A stretch of DNA of 64,000 nucleotides from an uncultured Coriobacteriaceae bacterium. GTDB lineage: Bacteria > Actinomycetota > Coriobacteriia > Coriobacteriales > Atopobiaceae. The notes beneath the pieces are model-generated. The model saw only the letters and a program-made list of their open reading frames with translations, had not been told where the DNA came from and searched no databases. The DNA lies in contig CADCPM010000057.1 of NCBI GenBank assembly GCA_902803315.1, forward strand, positions 1-64,000, written 5' to 3'. The translations under genes were made by a program, and so were the position numbers. Shown one piece after another: positions 32,882-41,691 of this stretch. Numbering within the stretch: the stretch's first letter is position 1; every line of letters starts with the position of its first letter.

Positions 32882-34894
32882 CTACGCCCCAGCCTTCGCG
32901 CGCTTGGCCGCAGCCAGCTCCTCGTCGCAGATCGGGCAGTATGCGTGCTCGCCCGCGATATAGCCGTGCTTGGGGCAGATGGAGAACGTAGGCGTAACCG
33001 TTATGTAGGGCAAGCGGTAGTTCTCCAGCGAGCGTCGCACCAACTGCTTGCAGGCCTGCGCACTCGAGACGCGCTCGCCCAGGTACAGGTGCAACACGGT
33101 ACCGCCAGTGTACTTCTTCTGCAGGTCCTCCTGCTCGGCAAGCGCCTGGAACGGGTCGGCCGTGTATCCCACCGGAAGCTGGGACGAGTTGGTGTAGTAC
33201 GGCTCCTCCGGCGTGCCCGCCTGAAGGATGCCCTCATAGCGCTTGAGGTCCTCGCGCGCAAAGCGATAGGTGGTGCCCTCCGCAGGCGTGGCCTCCAGGT
33301 TGTACATGTGGCCCGTCTCCTCCTGGAACTCCACCATCTTCTGACGCACGCGATCGAGCGCGCGCACGGCAAGCTCGTGGCCCTCAGGCGTCGTGATGTC
33401 GTAGGCATCGCCACTGAAGTTGCGGATCATCTCGTTGATGCCGTTGACGCCAATCGTGGAGAAGTGGTTGCGCAGCGTGCCCAAATAGCGCTTGGTATAC
33501 GGGAACAGCCCAGCGTCCATGAGCCGCTGGATCTCCTTGCGCTTGAGCTCCAGCGACACCTTGGCGAGCACCAGCAGGTAATCCAGCTCTTCGAACAGCG
33601 CCGCCTCGTCGTTGGCGTGCTTGTAGCCCAAACGCGCCATGTTTATGGTAACCACGCCAATGGAGCCGGTTTGCTCCGCGGAGCCAAACAGGCCGTTGCC
33701 GCGCTTGAGCAACTCGCGCAAATCCAGCTGGAGACGGCAGCACATGGAGCGCACCATGTTGGGCTCCAAATCGGAGTTCACGAAGTTCTGGAAATACGGC
33801 AAGCCGTATTTGGCCGTCATCTCGAACATGAGGTCCGCGTTGGCGGAATCCCACGGGAAGTCCTTCGTAATGTTGTACGTGGGAATGGGGAACGTGAACA
33901 CGCGGCCGCGTTGGTCGCCCTCGGTCATCACCTCAATGAAGGCGCGGTTGATCATGTCCATCTCTTCCTGCAGGTCGCCGTAGGTAAAGTCCACGGGCTC
34001 CCCGCCGACCAGCGGCACCTGGTCGCGGATGTCTTCCGGACACGTCCAGTCGAACGTGAGGTTAGAGAAGGGCGTCTGCGTTCCCCAGCGGCTGGGCACG
34101 TTCATGTTGTACACAAAGCCCTGCATCTCCTGCTTCACCTGCTCGTAGCTGAGGTTGTCCACGCGGACGAAGGGCGCAAGGTAGGTGTCGGTGGAGCTAA
34201 ACGCCTGCGCACCAGCCCACTCGTTCTGCAGGGTGCCCAGGAAGTTGACCATCTGCCCCATGGCAGCCGAGAGGTGCTTGGGAGGGGCGGACTCAACCTT
34301 GTTGGCAACCCCGTTAAAGCCCTCGTTGAGCAGGGTGCGCAAGCTCCAGCCCGCGCAATAGCCCGAGAGCATGTCCAGGTCGTGGATGTGCACGGCGCCC
34401 GAACGGTGCGCCTCCCCCACCGCAGGTGGATACACATGGCTGAGCCAGTAGTTGGCAATCACCTTTCCCGACACGTTGAGGATAAGGCCGCCAAGCGAGT
34501 AGCCCTGGTTCGCGTTGGCGTTCACGCGCCAGTCCGCACGGCTCAGGTACTCGTTTACGGAGCTGGTTACGTCTATGTAGGTCTCGCGATCGCGACGCGT
34601 CTGGGTGCGCTTCTCGCGATACACAATGTAGGCGCGCGCGGTATTGAAGTGGTTTGCCGAAATGAGCGTCTGCTCCACGATGTCTTGGATCTCCTCCACC
34701 GTGGGAGAGGCGCCGTTAAAGCGATGCGCGATCACCTTGCACACCTGGCCGGAGAGGATGGCAGCCTCCTCCGGCCCGAACTCGCCCGTGGCGCCGCCAG
34801 CGCTTTCGATGGCGGAGGTTATCTTTGACTGCTTAAAGCTTGTAAGGGTTCCATCCCTTTTTATAATCGATGTGGGATACGCAATGGGCGACAT
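32882..34894 (-). CDS. nrdD: Anaerobic ribonucleoside-triphosphate reductase large subunit
   Basis: A 670-residue protein. An ATP-cone (IIKRDGTLTSFKQSKITSAI, about 9-100) leads into the catalytic barrel with GGLILNVSGKVIANYWLSHV, DLDMLSGYCAGWSLRTLLNE and NMVRSMCCRLQLDLREL, which holds the active-site cysteine. The C-terminus has the zinc motif CPKHG...CPIC and stops 14 residues later. Family members usually continue for some 45 residues with the radical motif RVxGY, encoded here by the next gene. GGAGG lies before the ATG. It is preceded by likely NrdR boxes. Confidence 0.92.
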   Translation of the reverse strand: MSPIAYPTSIIKRDGTLTSFKQSKITSAIESAGGATGEFGPEEAAILSGQVCKVIAHRFNGASPTVEEIQDIVEQTLISANHFNTARAYIVYREKRTQTRRDRETYIDVTSSVNEYLSRADWRVNANANQGYSLGGLILNVSGKVIANYWLSHVYPPAVGEAHRSGAVHIHDLDMLSGYCAGWSLRTLLNEGFNGVANKVESAPPKHLSAAMGQMVNFLGTLQNEWAGAQAFSSTDTYLAPFVRVDNLSYEQVKQEMQGFVYNMNVPSRWGTQTPFSNLTFDWTCPEDIRDQVPLVGGEPVDFTYGDLQEEMDMINRAFIEVMTEGDQRGRVFTFPIPTYNITKDFPWDSANADLMFEMTAKYGLPYFQNFVNSDLEPNMVRSMCCRLQLDLRELLKRGNGLFGSAEQTGSIGVVTINMARLGYKHANDEAALFEELDYLLVLAKVSLELKRKEIQRLMDAGLFPYTKRYLGTLRNHFSTIGVNGINEMIRNFSGDAYDITTPEGHELAVRALDRVRQKMVEFQEETGHMYNLEATPAEGTTYRFAREDLKRYEGILQAGTPEEPYYTNSSQLPVGYTADPFQALAEQEDLQKKYTGGTVLHLYLGERVSSAQACKQLVRRSLENYRLPYITVTPTFSICPKHGYIAGEHAYCPICDEELAAAKRAKAGA

Positions 34895-34921
34895 GAACTC
34901 CTCCTCAAAAGATGTGAGTTA

Positions 34922-34969
34922 CCACAATACCTTGTATCTTCATCTACATCAAGACCCAAGATACTGGGC
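34922..34969 (-). promoter_or_regulatory. Tandem NrdR-like boxes over the nrdD promoter
   Basis: Two palindromic 16-mers, CCACAATACCTTGTAT (34922-34937) and ACCCAAGATACTGGGC (34954-34969), are exactly 32 bp apart, as expected for cooperative NrdR binding. On the minus strand TTGATG-17-TATTGT lies across them. NrdR represses reductase genes when dATP is high. The rest of the 305-bp gap up to 35200 shows no recognisable element. Confidence 0.6.
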
Positions 34970-35200
34970 ATAAAAGTCTCCTTACTTCCAACTACCTCTA
35001 CGCTGTCGGTAACGTAGATGCTAGCGGAAGCAGTGGACACGAATTCAATCTCGGAATGGCTCGTTTTGTCTTCGGCGCAACGGCTCTAGATAATAGATGA
35101 AATCGCGGTGGTAATCTAGCTCAATAATCATCCGTTTTTCGTCATTACCTGCAGCGCTTTAGCTGGTGCCCCAGCGCTAGCGCAGACAAGATCTTGCAGC

Positions 35201-35839
35201 TCACGCCATCCAAAAACGCGAGGGCGCATCCGCAAACTCCACCGGATCGCCAACGCGCATGCACACACAGATTGCATGCCCCGGCCGCTCGGACTCACAG
35301 AATTCCACGCCTTCCTCGGGCGACGCGCCTGGCATCGCCTCGAACGACAGCGCGTCCTTGGAAAGGCCGGTGCCCAGCAGCTTGAGGTAGCTCTCCTTGC
35401 GCGCCCATAGGCGGGTAAAGGCCCAGTCGGCGTCGTCCTGCGCCGCAATCCAGCGCTGCTCCGCCGCGGTATAGCAGATTCTCGCGACGCCCGCGTCGTT
35501 GGCATGGAGCTCCTGCACGTCGGCCCCCACGCTCTCGCCCGACACCGCGCAAATGACGAACGTACCGCTGTGCGAGAGGTTGTAGTGCAGATGCGGCACG
35601 TGCGCGAGATAGGGCTTCTTGTGCGGGCCCAGTGCCAACTCAAGGTCCGAGGCGCCTGCCTGCCTAAGAGACCACGCGCACAGAAGGCCGGCTCCCAGGC
35701 TCAATCGGCGGTCCTTGTCAAACCTTAGGCGCTCGACCTTGTTTCTTCGCTCCTTCCACGGAAGCGCCGCCACGCCAGCACGAAAGAGCTCCTCGCTCTC
35801 GAGCTCAGTTACGTCGTAGATCCAGCAGGTAGTGCCCAC
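35201..35839 (-). CDS. 4'-phosphopantetheinyl transferase, Sfp type
   Basis: About 212 residues with GPHKKPYLAHVPHLHYNLSH, GESVGADVQ (metal-binding Asp) and RLWARKESYLKLLG, the three motifs of Sfp/Gsp-type transferases that attach the phosphopantetheine arm to carrier proteins. I chose the GTG at 35839 (GTTCWIYDVTELE) because AGAGAGG precedes it and family members start this way. A TTG at 35914 would add 25 residues and overlap the upstream gene. No carrier-protein synthase lies in the window. The thioester-reductase fragment at 31070 hints at a lost pathway. Confidence 0.85.
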   Translation of the reverse strand: MGTTCWIYDVTELESEELFRAGVAALPWKERRNKVERLRFDKDRRLSLGAGLLCAWSLRQAGASDLELALGPHKKPYLAHVPHLHYNLSHSGTFVICAVSGESVGADVQELHANDAGVARICYTAAEQRWIAAQDDADWAFTRLWARKESYLKLLGTGLSKDALSFEAMPGASPEEGVEFCESERPGHAICVCMRVGDPVEFADAPSRFWMA

Positions 35840-35886
35840 GGCTGGCCTCTCTTGCTTAATGGAAAGTGCCTTCAATACGCTAAAAG

Positions 35887-36393
35887 CTACATCCTCGGCG
35901 CAGGATCGTTGCAAATGCTACGCGCGATCCTCTCGGCTCTGGGAGCCCAGAAAAACGCCACGAGGAAGCCCACCAGGTAGCAGGACAAAAAGCTTCCCAA
36001 AAAGCCAGGCAAAAACGCCTGGATGGGGGCGCCGTTAAGCACGCAGGCGTTTACGTACGTAAGGATTGACGAGTTGAAGATAACGTACACGAGGTTGATC
36101 ACGGCCGTCATAACAAGGCCGAACTTCACGCCATCACGCGGGGTGAGGCCGAGCTTTCCCGCCAATGCCATGCCCCACTTGGGCGCAGGAATGAACATGC
36201 CCACAAAGAAGGAAATGATGTACGACATGATAATGTTCAAGCCAACCGACTTAAGGTACACACCCATAAAAGCCTCGGGTGGGATGGGCTGGCCCCTGAG
36301 GCCCAAATAACTTGCCACAGCCGAAAGGCAAATGGCCATGGGTATGTTCATAATCAATACATTAATGAGTTTCGTCTTCGGTTGCATGGGCAT
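35887..36393 (-). CDS. Four-helix membrane protein of unknown function
   Basis: A 168-residue protein with about four hydrophobic segments: LINVLIMNIPMAICLSAVAS, VGLNIIMSYIISFFVGMFI, FGLVMTAVINLVYVIFNSSI and FLPGFLGSFLSCYLVGFLVA. A short basic tail follows. The layout recalls DUF2798-type small membrane proteins, but I cannot assign it firmly. It lies upstream of the transferase on the same strand and probably shares its transcript. Confidence 0.65.
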   Translation of the reverse strand: MPMQPKTKLINVLIMNIPMAICLSAVASYLGLRGQPIPPEAFMGVYLKSVGLNIIMSYIISFFVGMFIPAPKWGMALAGKLGLTPRDGVKFGLVMTAVINLVYVIFNSSILTYVNACVLNGAPIQAFLPGFLGSFLSCYLVGFLVAFFWAPRAERIARSICNDPAPRM

Positions 36394-36586
36394 GGCAGCT
36401 GTCCTCTCCCTTATATGCTGCAGTATTCACCTACCGCATGACCCGCTTACCATACACCAGCGAGCATAGCCGTTGCAACTTGTAATCGTACAAGGGGCCG
36501 TCCCCTTTCGCGTCCCTTTGGACATGTCCACTCCGAATGATACAATTGTTCGGGTCACGACGAACGAGGCTGGAGGTGACAAGGGC

Positions 36587-37462
36587 ATGCACGACATATG
36601 GAACCCGTGGCACGGGTGCAAGAAGTGCAGCGAGGGCTGCCAGAACTGCTACATGTACTACCTAGACGGGCTGCGACAGCAGGACGGGTCGGAGATCTAT
36701 CGCACCAAGGCCGGGTTTCGCTATCCCCTCGCGCGCACCCGCGACGGCCGCCTTAAGGTCCAGTCTGGTGAGATGCTGCGCGTTTGCATGACCTCCGACT
36801 TCTTCTTGGAGGAGGCCGACCAATGGCGCGACGAGGCGTGGGACATAATCGCGCAACGCCCCGACGTCAAGTTCTTCCTGCTCACCAAGCGTCCGCAACG
36901 CGTGGCGTCGTGTTTGCCGCACGACTGGGGCGACGGATGGGAGAACGTCTTCTTCAACGTGACGTGCGAGAACCAGAGGCGCGCGGACGAGCGCATCCCG
37001 CTGCTCCTCTCGCTCCCCTTCAAGCACAAGGGCATAATGTGCGCACCCTTTATTGGCCCCGTGAGCATAAAGGAGTATTTGCCCGCAGGCCAGATCGAGC
37101 AGGTTCTGTGCGACGGCGAGAATTACGGCGGCGCGCGCCCCTGCCACTACGAGTGGGTAGTGGCACTTCGCGACGAATGCGTGGAGCACAACGTAACCTT
37201 CGTGTTCTGCGGTACGGGCCGGCGGTTCGTAAAGGACGGCAAGACGTATAGCCTTGAGGGAAACGCCCTGCAAAGCCAACAGGCGCACAAGTCGGGCCTG
37301 AGCTTTAAGGGGGCGCCCATCAAATTCAAGCTCACCGACCCGCTGGGCATCCCGCTTACCGAGGACGAGCTGTACAAGCCCTACTTTGGACCGCGCTGCC
37401 AAACGTGTGGGATGCGCCTTGCCTGCAACGGGTGCAGTCGCTGCGGGAGGTGCGGGCAGTGA
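36587..37462 (+). CDS. DUF5131 (phage Gp37/Gp68-like) cysteine-motif protein
   Basis: A 291-residue protein opening MHDIWNPWHGCKKCSEGCQN with CYMYYLD, the cysteine cluster that defines this radical-SAM-like family. KFFLLTKRPQRVASCLP and VFFNVTCENQRRADERIPLL follow. The C-terminus adds a second Cys-rich cluster (CQTCGMRLACNGCSRCGRCG), probably a metal site. TGGAGGTGACA precedes the ATG at 36587. Members occur in phages and near DNA-modifying genes; the substrate is not known. Its stop overlaps the next start in GTGA. Confidence 0.8.
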   Translation: MHDIWNPWHGCKKCSEGCQNCYMYYLDGLRQQDGSEIYRTKAGFRYPLARTRDGRLKVQSGEMLRVCMTSDFFLEEADQWRDEAWDIIAQRPDVKFFLLTKRPQRVASCLPHDWGDGWENVFFNVTCENQRRADERIPLLLSLPFKHKGIMCAPFIGPVSIKEYLPAGQIEQVLCDGENYGGARPCHYEWVVALRDECVEHNVTFVFCGTGRRFVKDGKTYSLEGNALQSQQAHKSGLSFKGAPIKFKLTDPLGIPLTEDELYKPYFGPRCQTCGMRLACNGCSRCGRCGQ

Positions 37463-38091
37463 GGGGCCCGTCCGCATCCGCCCGAAGGCTGTGCGCAGCC
37501 TGTGCCCTCGCCATCGCGCTGCAGATTCCGTGCGGGCTCTGCGCCTGTGCGGGCCAACCGCATGCGGCTTCGAGCAGCAGCGAGCAGGCAAGCAGCTCAG
37601 TCGCACGACAAGAGTCCAGCTCCCCCGAGCCCAGCGAGTCCAAACCCGAGCCCGAGCCCAGCCAAGAGCAGCAGGACGAACAATCCCAACAGAAGTCGAC
37701 GTCGCTGCTCTTGTCTCCCGCAGACATCGGCCTCCACCCCCTCGACTGGGAGCATGACTGGGGCCAGTACTACGCGTTTACCTACGCAGACGAGCAGTTT
37801 GACGTGTACTACGAGCCCGACAACTGGAAGGTCTTTGACTCATACAAGATCAGCGACCACGACGACCTTGTCACAATTTGCACGGCGCTCCTGGACGAGC
37901 ACCCCATCCACGGCAGCGACCTGCAGTCGTATAGAACTGCCGAGGACATGGCCTTTGAGTGGGAGCAACACAACCTGGCGTATCGCCTGCTTCCCGACGA
38001 CAGCTCGTGGAAAGAGAGCGCTCAGAACGTCGACCTCGACCCCGACGACCAAGGCAAGACCTTCGCGGAGATGTACGCAAGCCGCCAGTAA
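37459..38091 (+). CDS. Secreted lipoprotein of unknown function
   Basis: A 210-residue protein. A basic start and hydrophobic segment (ACALAIALQIPCGLCAC) end in a lipobox-like LCAC, followed by a long Ser/Glu/Pro/Gln linker. A C-terminal domain follows with YAFTYADEQFDVYYEPDNWK and HDDLVTICTALLDEHPIHGS, rich in aromatic and acidic residues. The GTG start shares GTGA with the stop of the DUF5131 gene, so the two are translationally coupled despite seemingly different sites of action. Confidence 0.6.
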   Translation: MRGPSASARRLCAACALAIALQIPCGLCACAGQPHAASSSSEQASSSVARQESSSPEPSESKPEPEPSQEQQDEQSQQKSTSLLLSPADIGLHPLDWEHDWGQYYAFTYADEQFDVYYEPDNWKVFDSYKISDHDDLVTICTALLDEHPIHGSDLQSYRTAEDMAFEWEQHNLAYRLLPDDSSWKESAQNVDLDPDDQGKTFAEMYASRQ

Positions 38092-38100
38092 CCCAACCAA

Positions 38101-38142
38101 GCGGCACGGCTATATCTAGTTATCCTAGTATAAATGTGCCGC
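38101..38142. repeat. GCGGCAC/GTGCCGC palindrome
   Basis: Arms GCGGCAC (38101-38107) and GTGCCGC (38136-38142) with inner TATA/TATA lie exactly between the convergent stops of the lipoprotein and amylase genes. It belongs to the family at 21487 and 24208 and is well placed to end both transcripts. Confidence 0.6.
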
Positions 38143-39762
38143 CTAGAAGCTCCGCACCCAGTTGAGCAGCGAGTCAGTCCACACGTTGTCCGTCACATCG
38201 CGGCGCATCTGGTCGGTAACGGGACCGTTGGCGGCCATCTTTGCCAAAATCGCCGCCTGGAGCTCCTCCACGCTCATCTGCTCGTAGGGGATGTTGGGCA
38301 CCTCTACCTCGTCCAACTGGTCGCCCGCCTGTCCAGACTCGCCCTTCCTCACGGGCTCATTCTCGGGAATTCTGGCCGCGAACAAGGCGGCAACCTGCTC
38401 GAGCGCTGCCTTCTTCGACTCGTCCGCGGGCACGTAGTCGGAAGGCGCAAAGATGTCGCCCCCACAGGGAGGCAGCTCGATCTCCAGCTTGCCACCAACG
38501 ACCTCAATCGTCTTGCCGCCAAGGAGGCCCACATAGGAGCCAGCCGGAGCGCTAACGCTCAGGTGCCCCTCCCCCTCCGCGTTGTTAACGGCCACGATCA
38601 GGTTGCCACGCTCAAAGGCATACTGCTCGGTGGTGAGGGCAAGCTCGCGATAGTCTCCCCACGACAGGTCGTCGCTATATTCGGCATGTATCCTGCCCAG
38701 TGCGGCGATGAGCTTGGTGCAGGGGTTCTTCTCATAGTCGTCCGCGTGCTCGGCCAAATCGATGCAAGGCCGCAGCGAGTCGTCCGAGAAGCGCTCCTTC
38801 TTACCCTCGATGCCAAACTCGCTGCCGTAGTAGACCGACGGAATGCCGGGCAAGGTGTAGAGCAGAATATGTACGGGCAGGTAGTGTGCCTTGTTGCGCA
38901 ACTTGGTGCTAATGCGCTCCACGTCGTGGTTGTCCACGAAGTTGTAGAGCTTGATGTGGGGCGGCACCATGCCCAGGGTACGGCGCACGGTGTGGGCAAT
39001 CTCGAAGTAGTTGTGCTCGTTATGGCCGCTGTAGAGGCCCTTGTGCAGGGCATAGTCGGTTACGCTGTGCAGCGTGCGCTCGTTTGCCCAGCGGGAATAG
39101 TCGCCGTGGATCACCTCGCCCATAAGCCAGAAGTCGGGCTTCACCTCGTCGGCGGTCCTGCGCAGGTCGCACATAAAGTCAAAGTCAAGCACGTCGGCGG
39201 CGTCCAGTCGGATGCCGTCCACGTCGAACTCGCTCACCCAAAAGCGCACGACGTCGCATATGTAGTCACGCACGGCCGGGTTGCGCTGATTGAGCTTGGC
39301 AAGCAAGTCGTAGCCACCCCAGTTGTCGTAGCTAAAGCCGTCGTTGTACTCGTTGTTGCCCCAAAAGTTCACGTTGCAGTACCAGTCGCAATACGGCGAG
39401 TTCTCGCGGTTCTGCCGAATGTTTGCAAAGGCAAAGAAGTCGCGGCCCGTGTGGTTAAACACGCCGTCGAAGACCACCTTTATTCCCGCCTCGTGACAAG
39501 CGCGCACGAAGTCGACAAGGTCTTCGTTGGTGCCCAATCGCGAGTCCAGCGTGCGGTAGTCGGTGGTCTCGTAGCCATGGCCGACGCTCTGGAACAGCGG
39601 ACCAATATAGAGGGCGGTAAAGCCAAGCTTCCGTATATGCTCGATCCAGGGAAGCAGCTTGGGCAGGCGATGGACGGGCTCGCTGTAGTCGTTTTGCTTG
39701 GGCGCGCCAGCAAGGCCCAGGGGATAGATGTGATAGAAAACCGCCTCGTCATACCATGCCAT
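38143..39762 (-). CDS. GH13 alpha-amylase family enzyme
   Basis: A 539-residue cytoplasmic protein (no signal peptide). The GH13 regions are in order: VVFDGVFNHTG (I), DGIRLDAAD with nucleophile D187 (II), LMGEVIHG with acid E216 (III) and NFVDNHD with D280 (IV). After the barrel comes a beta domain and an unusual 80-residue tail (ESKKAALEQVAALFAARIPE...VEELQAAILAKMAANGPVTD) that looks helical. It would act on maltodextrins or glycogen. GAGGAG precedes the ATG. Confidence 0.88.
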   Translation of the reverse strand: MAWYDEAVFYHIYPLGLAGAPKQNDYSEPVHRLPKLLPWIEHIRKLGFTALYIGPLFQSVGHGYETTDYRTLDSRLGTNEDLVDFVRACHEAGIKVVFDGVFNHTGRDFFAFANIRQNRENSPYCDWYCNVNFWGNNEYNDGFSYDNWGGYDLLAKLNQRNPAVRDYICDVVRFWVSEFDVDGIRLDAADVLDFDFMCDLRRTADEVKPDFWLMGEVIHGDYSRWANERTLHSVTDYALHKGLYSGHNEHNYFEIAHTVRRTLGMVPPHIKLYNFVDNHDVERISTKLRNKAHYLPVHILLYTLPGIPSVYYGSEFGIEGKKERFSDDSLRPCIDLAEHADDYEKNPCTKLIAALGRIHAEYSDDLSWGDYRELALTTEQYAFERGNLIVAVNNAEGEGHLSVSAPAGSYVGLLGGKTIEVVGGKLEIELPPCGGDIFAPSDYVPADESKKAALEQVAALFAARIPENEPVRKGESGQAGDQLDEVEVPNIPYEQMSVEELQAAILAKMAANGPVTDQMRRDVTDNVWTDSLLNWVRSF

Positions 39763-39914
39763 GCTGGGCTCCTCTCAGTCGCTCGCCACGCACCGACCGT
39801 CGCAGATTGCGACAACAATAATACTCCGACTCGTGCGGTCTGGCTTTCTCAAAGGACAATGGAGCCACAGAGGGCACCTTTAGGCCACCGCTCGCACCTT
39901 GCGCCCGCGTCCGT

Positions 39915-39974
39915 GCCCGCATGCGGCTCCGCGCTCGCCTCGCTCGCTCACTTCGTGAGTCGCCGCTTGCGGGC
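39915..39974. repeat. Hairpin with CTCACTTCGTGAGTC apex, copy 1
   Basis: Arms GCCCGCATGCGGC and GCCGCTTGCGGGC (12 of 13 pair) enclose TCCGCGCTCGC...CTCACTTCGTGAGT. The same apex appears at 61316-61340 with completely different arms. It lies between the amylase start and the HAD stop. Confidence 0.7.
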
Positions 39975-40030
39975 AGGGGCGTGGGTGCGGGGTGGCCTCT
40001 TCGGCAGGCTTAAACCGTTGAGGCTCCTCG

Positions 40031-40828
40031 TTACGCGTCGATCGTCGCCAGATACGCGGCTAGGCCGTCCTCCACCACGCTCTTGCACACCACGTCCGCC
40101 TGCGCCTTTAGCTCGTCGCAGGCGTTGCCCATGGCCACGCCCGTGCCCGCGAAGCGTATCATCTCCAGGTCGTTCGCCCCGTCGCCAAAGGCGTAGCACT
40201 CCTGTCGCGGCGTGCCAAAGCGCTCCATCACCTTCTGCATTCCCACCGCCTTGCTCATGGTGGGCGAATAGAGCTCGAATACGTTGTAGCCACCGTTGTT
40301 GTCTACGTTTACGGTATATCCCAGGCCAGCGCTCTTCGCCTCGGCAAGCAGGCGCTCGCGACACTCCCCCGCCACGTCGGCCTCGAGCTTGAGGGCGCGA
40401 CGTAGCACGTCGTCGCGCTCGAAGTCGAAGGTGAATATGTTCCCGCTGTTGAAGCTCCGGAAGAACGCCTGGATCCCACCATAGTCCCGATTGAGGTATA
40501 TGTGCTTCGTCGTCTCGACCATGTACTCGCAGCCGAGTCTCTCGAACAGGTTCGCGTAATAGCGTGTCACCTCGTAGTCCATGGTGCTGGCAAAGATGGT
40601 GTTGCCGTCCACCATAACGTGTGCCCCGTTGCACATAACGTATGCGTCAAACAGGGGCAGGCGCAGACGCGCGTCTATCATGGCAAAGGGACGACCGCTG
40701 CAGATCGCGAGCTTGTGACCCAGGCCATGCAGTCGCTCGAGCTGCGCGACCACCGTGAGCGGGATGCTCGTAATGCCGTTATGTCCGTCTATGAGGGTGC
40801 CGTCTATGTCAAAGAAGAGCGTCGCCAT
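40031..40828 (-). CDS. Cof-type HAD-IIB phosphatase
   Basis: A 265-residue protein. LFFDIDGTLIDG (motif I, nucleophile and acid Asp), LAICSGRP (motif II), the C2-type cap, and YAFGDGANDLEMIRFAG (motif IV) are all intact. Such enzymes dephosphorylate sugar phosphates or pyridoxal phosphate. The specific substrate cannot be told. The short spacer to the cupin gene at 40961 carries divergent promoters. Confidence 0.87.
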   Translation of the reverse strand: MATLFFDIDGTLIDGHNGITSIPLTVVAQLERLHGLGHKLAICSGRPFAMIDARLRLPLFDAYVMCNGAHVMVDGNTIFASTMDYEVTRYYANLFERLGCEYMVETTKHIYLNRDYGGIQAFFRSFNSGNIFTFDFERDDVLRRALKLEADVAGECRERLLAEAKSAGLGYTVNVDNNGGYNVFELYSPTMSKAVGMQKVMERFGTPRQECYAFGDGANDLEMIRFAGTGVAMGNACDELKAQADVVCKSVVEDGLAAYLATIDA

Positions 40829-40960
40829 TGCCTTGCCTTACCGTTTGTGGTCCCTCACCTGCATTATATCGACAAGAGCAGCGATTGTGACCACTTCCTG
40901 CATATAGTATAAAAAGTGTATTTGCCATTTGGAACGAATAAGGAATGAGGAGAAGAACCC

Positions 40961-41380
40961 ATGATCGACGAGAGAATCGGACAAGAACTGAGCCCCTTTC
41001 CCATTGGCGACGTAAACCCCGTATCCGAGTACTTTAGCGGCGTGACCTACCTTGCCCCGCTCACCAACGAGCAGGTCCCCGCCTTCAACGTGACGTTTGC
41101 TCCAGGCTGCCGCAACAACTGGCACGTGCATCACGCCTCCTCCGGCGGCGGACAGATGCTCATCTGCGTGTATGGCCGCGGCTGGTATCAGGAGTGGGGC
41201 AAGCCCGCTCGCGAGCTCTTTGCCGGCGACGTGGTGAACATCCCCGCCAACGTGAAGCACTGGCACGGCGCCGCTGCCGACTCCTGGTTCCAGCACATCG
41301 GCCTGGAGATCGAGGGCGAGGATGCCTCGAACGAATGGCTCGAGCCCGTGAGCGACGAGGACTACGAGAAGCTTCGCTAA
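40961..41380 (+). CDS. Cupin-domain protein
   Basis: A 139-residue protein with NVTFAPGCRNNWHVHHASSG (cupin motif 1, His metal ligands) and GDVVNIPANVKHWHGAAADS (motif 2). The pattern is that of small carboxymuconolactone-decarboxylase-associated cupins. GGAGAAG lies upstream of the ATG. Function beyond metal binding cannot be assigned. Confidence 0.82.
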   Translation: MIDERIGQELSPFPIGDVNPVSEYFSGVTYLAPLTNEQVPAFNVTFAPGCRNNWHVHHASSGGGQMLICVYGRGWYQEWGKPARELFAGDVVNIPANVKHWHGAAADSWFQHIGLEIEGEDASNEWLEPVSDEDYEKLR

Positions 41381-41469
41381 CCTGCATGTACGAGCGGCGC
41401 TTCGCTTGGCGAGGGACGACGAGGGGCGGGATGAGCTCCGCGTGCTCTAGCAGCGCTTCGCTTGACGAG

Positions 41470-41544
41470 GGGGAGACGGAAGTCCCCGTGCTCAAACAGT
41501 CCGCGCTTCGCGCGGAAACTGCGCGCGGGGACTTCCGTCTCCCC
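41470..41544. repeat. Hairpin with CTCAAACAG...TTCGCGCGG apex, copy 1
   Basis: Perfect 18-bp arms (41470-41487 and 41527-41544, GGGGAGACGGAAGTCCCC and its complement) enclose a 39-nt apex with GTGCTCAAACAGTCCGCG and CTTCGCGCGGAAACTGC. A relative at 63607-63702 has the same apex inverted and unrelated arms. It lies downstream of the cupin gene. Confidence 0.75.
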
Positions 41545-41637
41545 ATTCCCCCCCCTCCCGGCGCAAGTGGGTGCTTTCCTCCCAAGTCGCGGACGCCCCA
41601 CCCGGGGTATCCTCATGTTTTATCTTCACACGCCGTC

Positions 41638-41691
41638 TACCTGCGGATATATAAATTCATGCGGATACCCCCACCCGGGGTATCCGCAGGT
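41638..41691. repeat. Nested palindrome over the CPBP protease start
   Basis: Outer arms ACCTGCGGATA (41638-41648) and TATCCGCAGGT (41681-41691) enclose an inner palindrome GGATACCCC/CGGGGTATCC. A direct copy of CACCCGGGGTATCC lies at about 41600-41613. The element supplies the start codon and first ten codons of the next gene. Confidence 0.75.

Noticed and set aside
32945-34828. Rightward frame of 627 codons opposite nrdD
   Set aside because: It is a shadow of the strongly conserved nrdD coding strand in high-G+C DNA.
37384-37463. C-terminal Cys-rich tail of the DUF5131 protein as a separate zinc-ribbon gene
   Set aside because: It is in frame with the upstream protein without a stop or ribosome site between them.
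38134-40392. Rightward frame of 752 codons opposite the amylase and HAD genes
   Set aside because: It is antisense to two genes with intact catalytic motifs, and the translation shows no domain.
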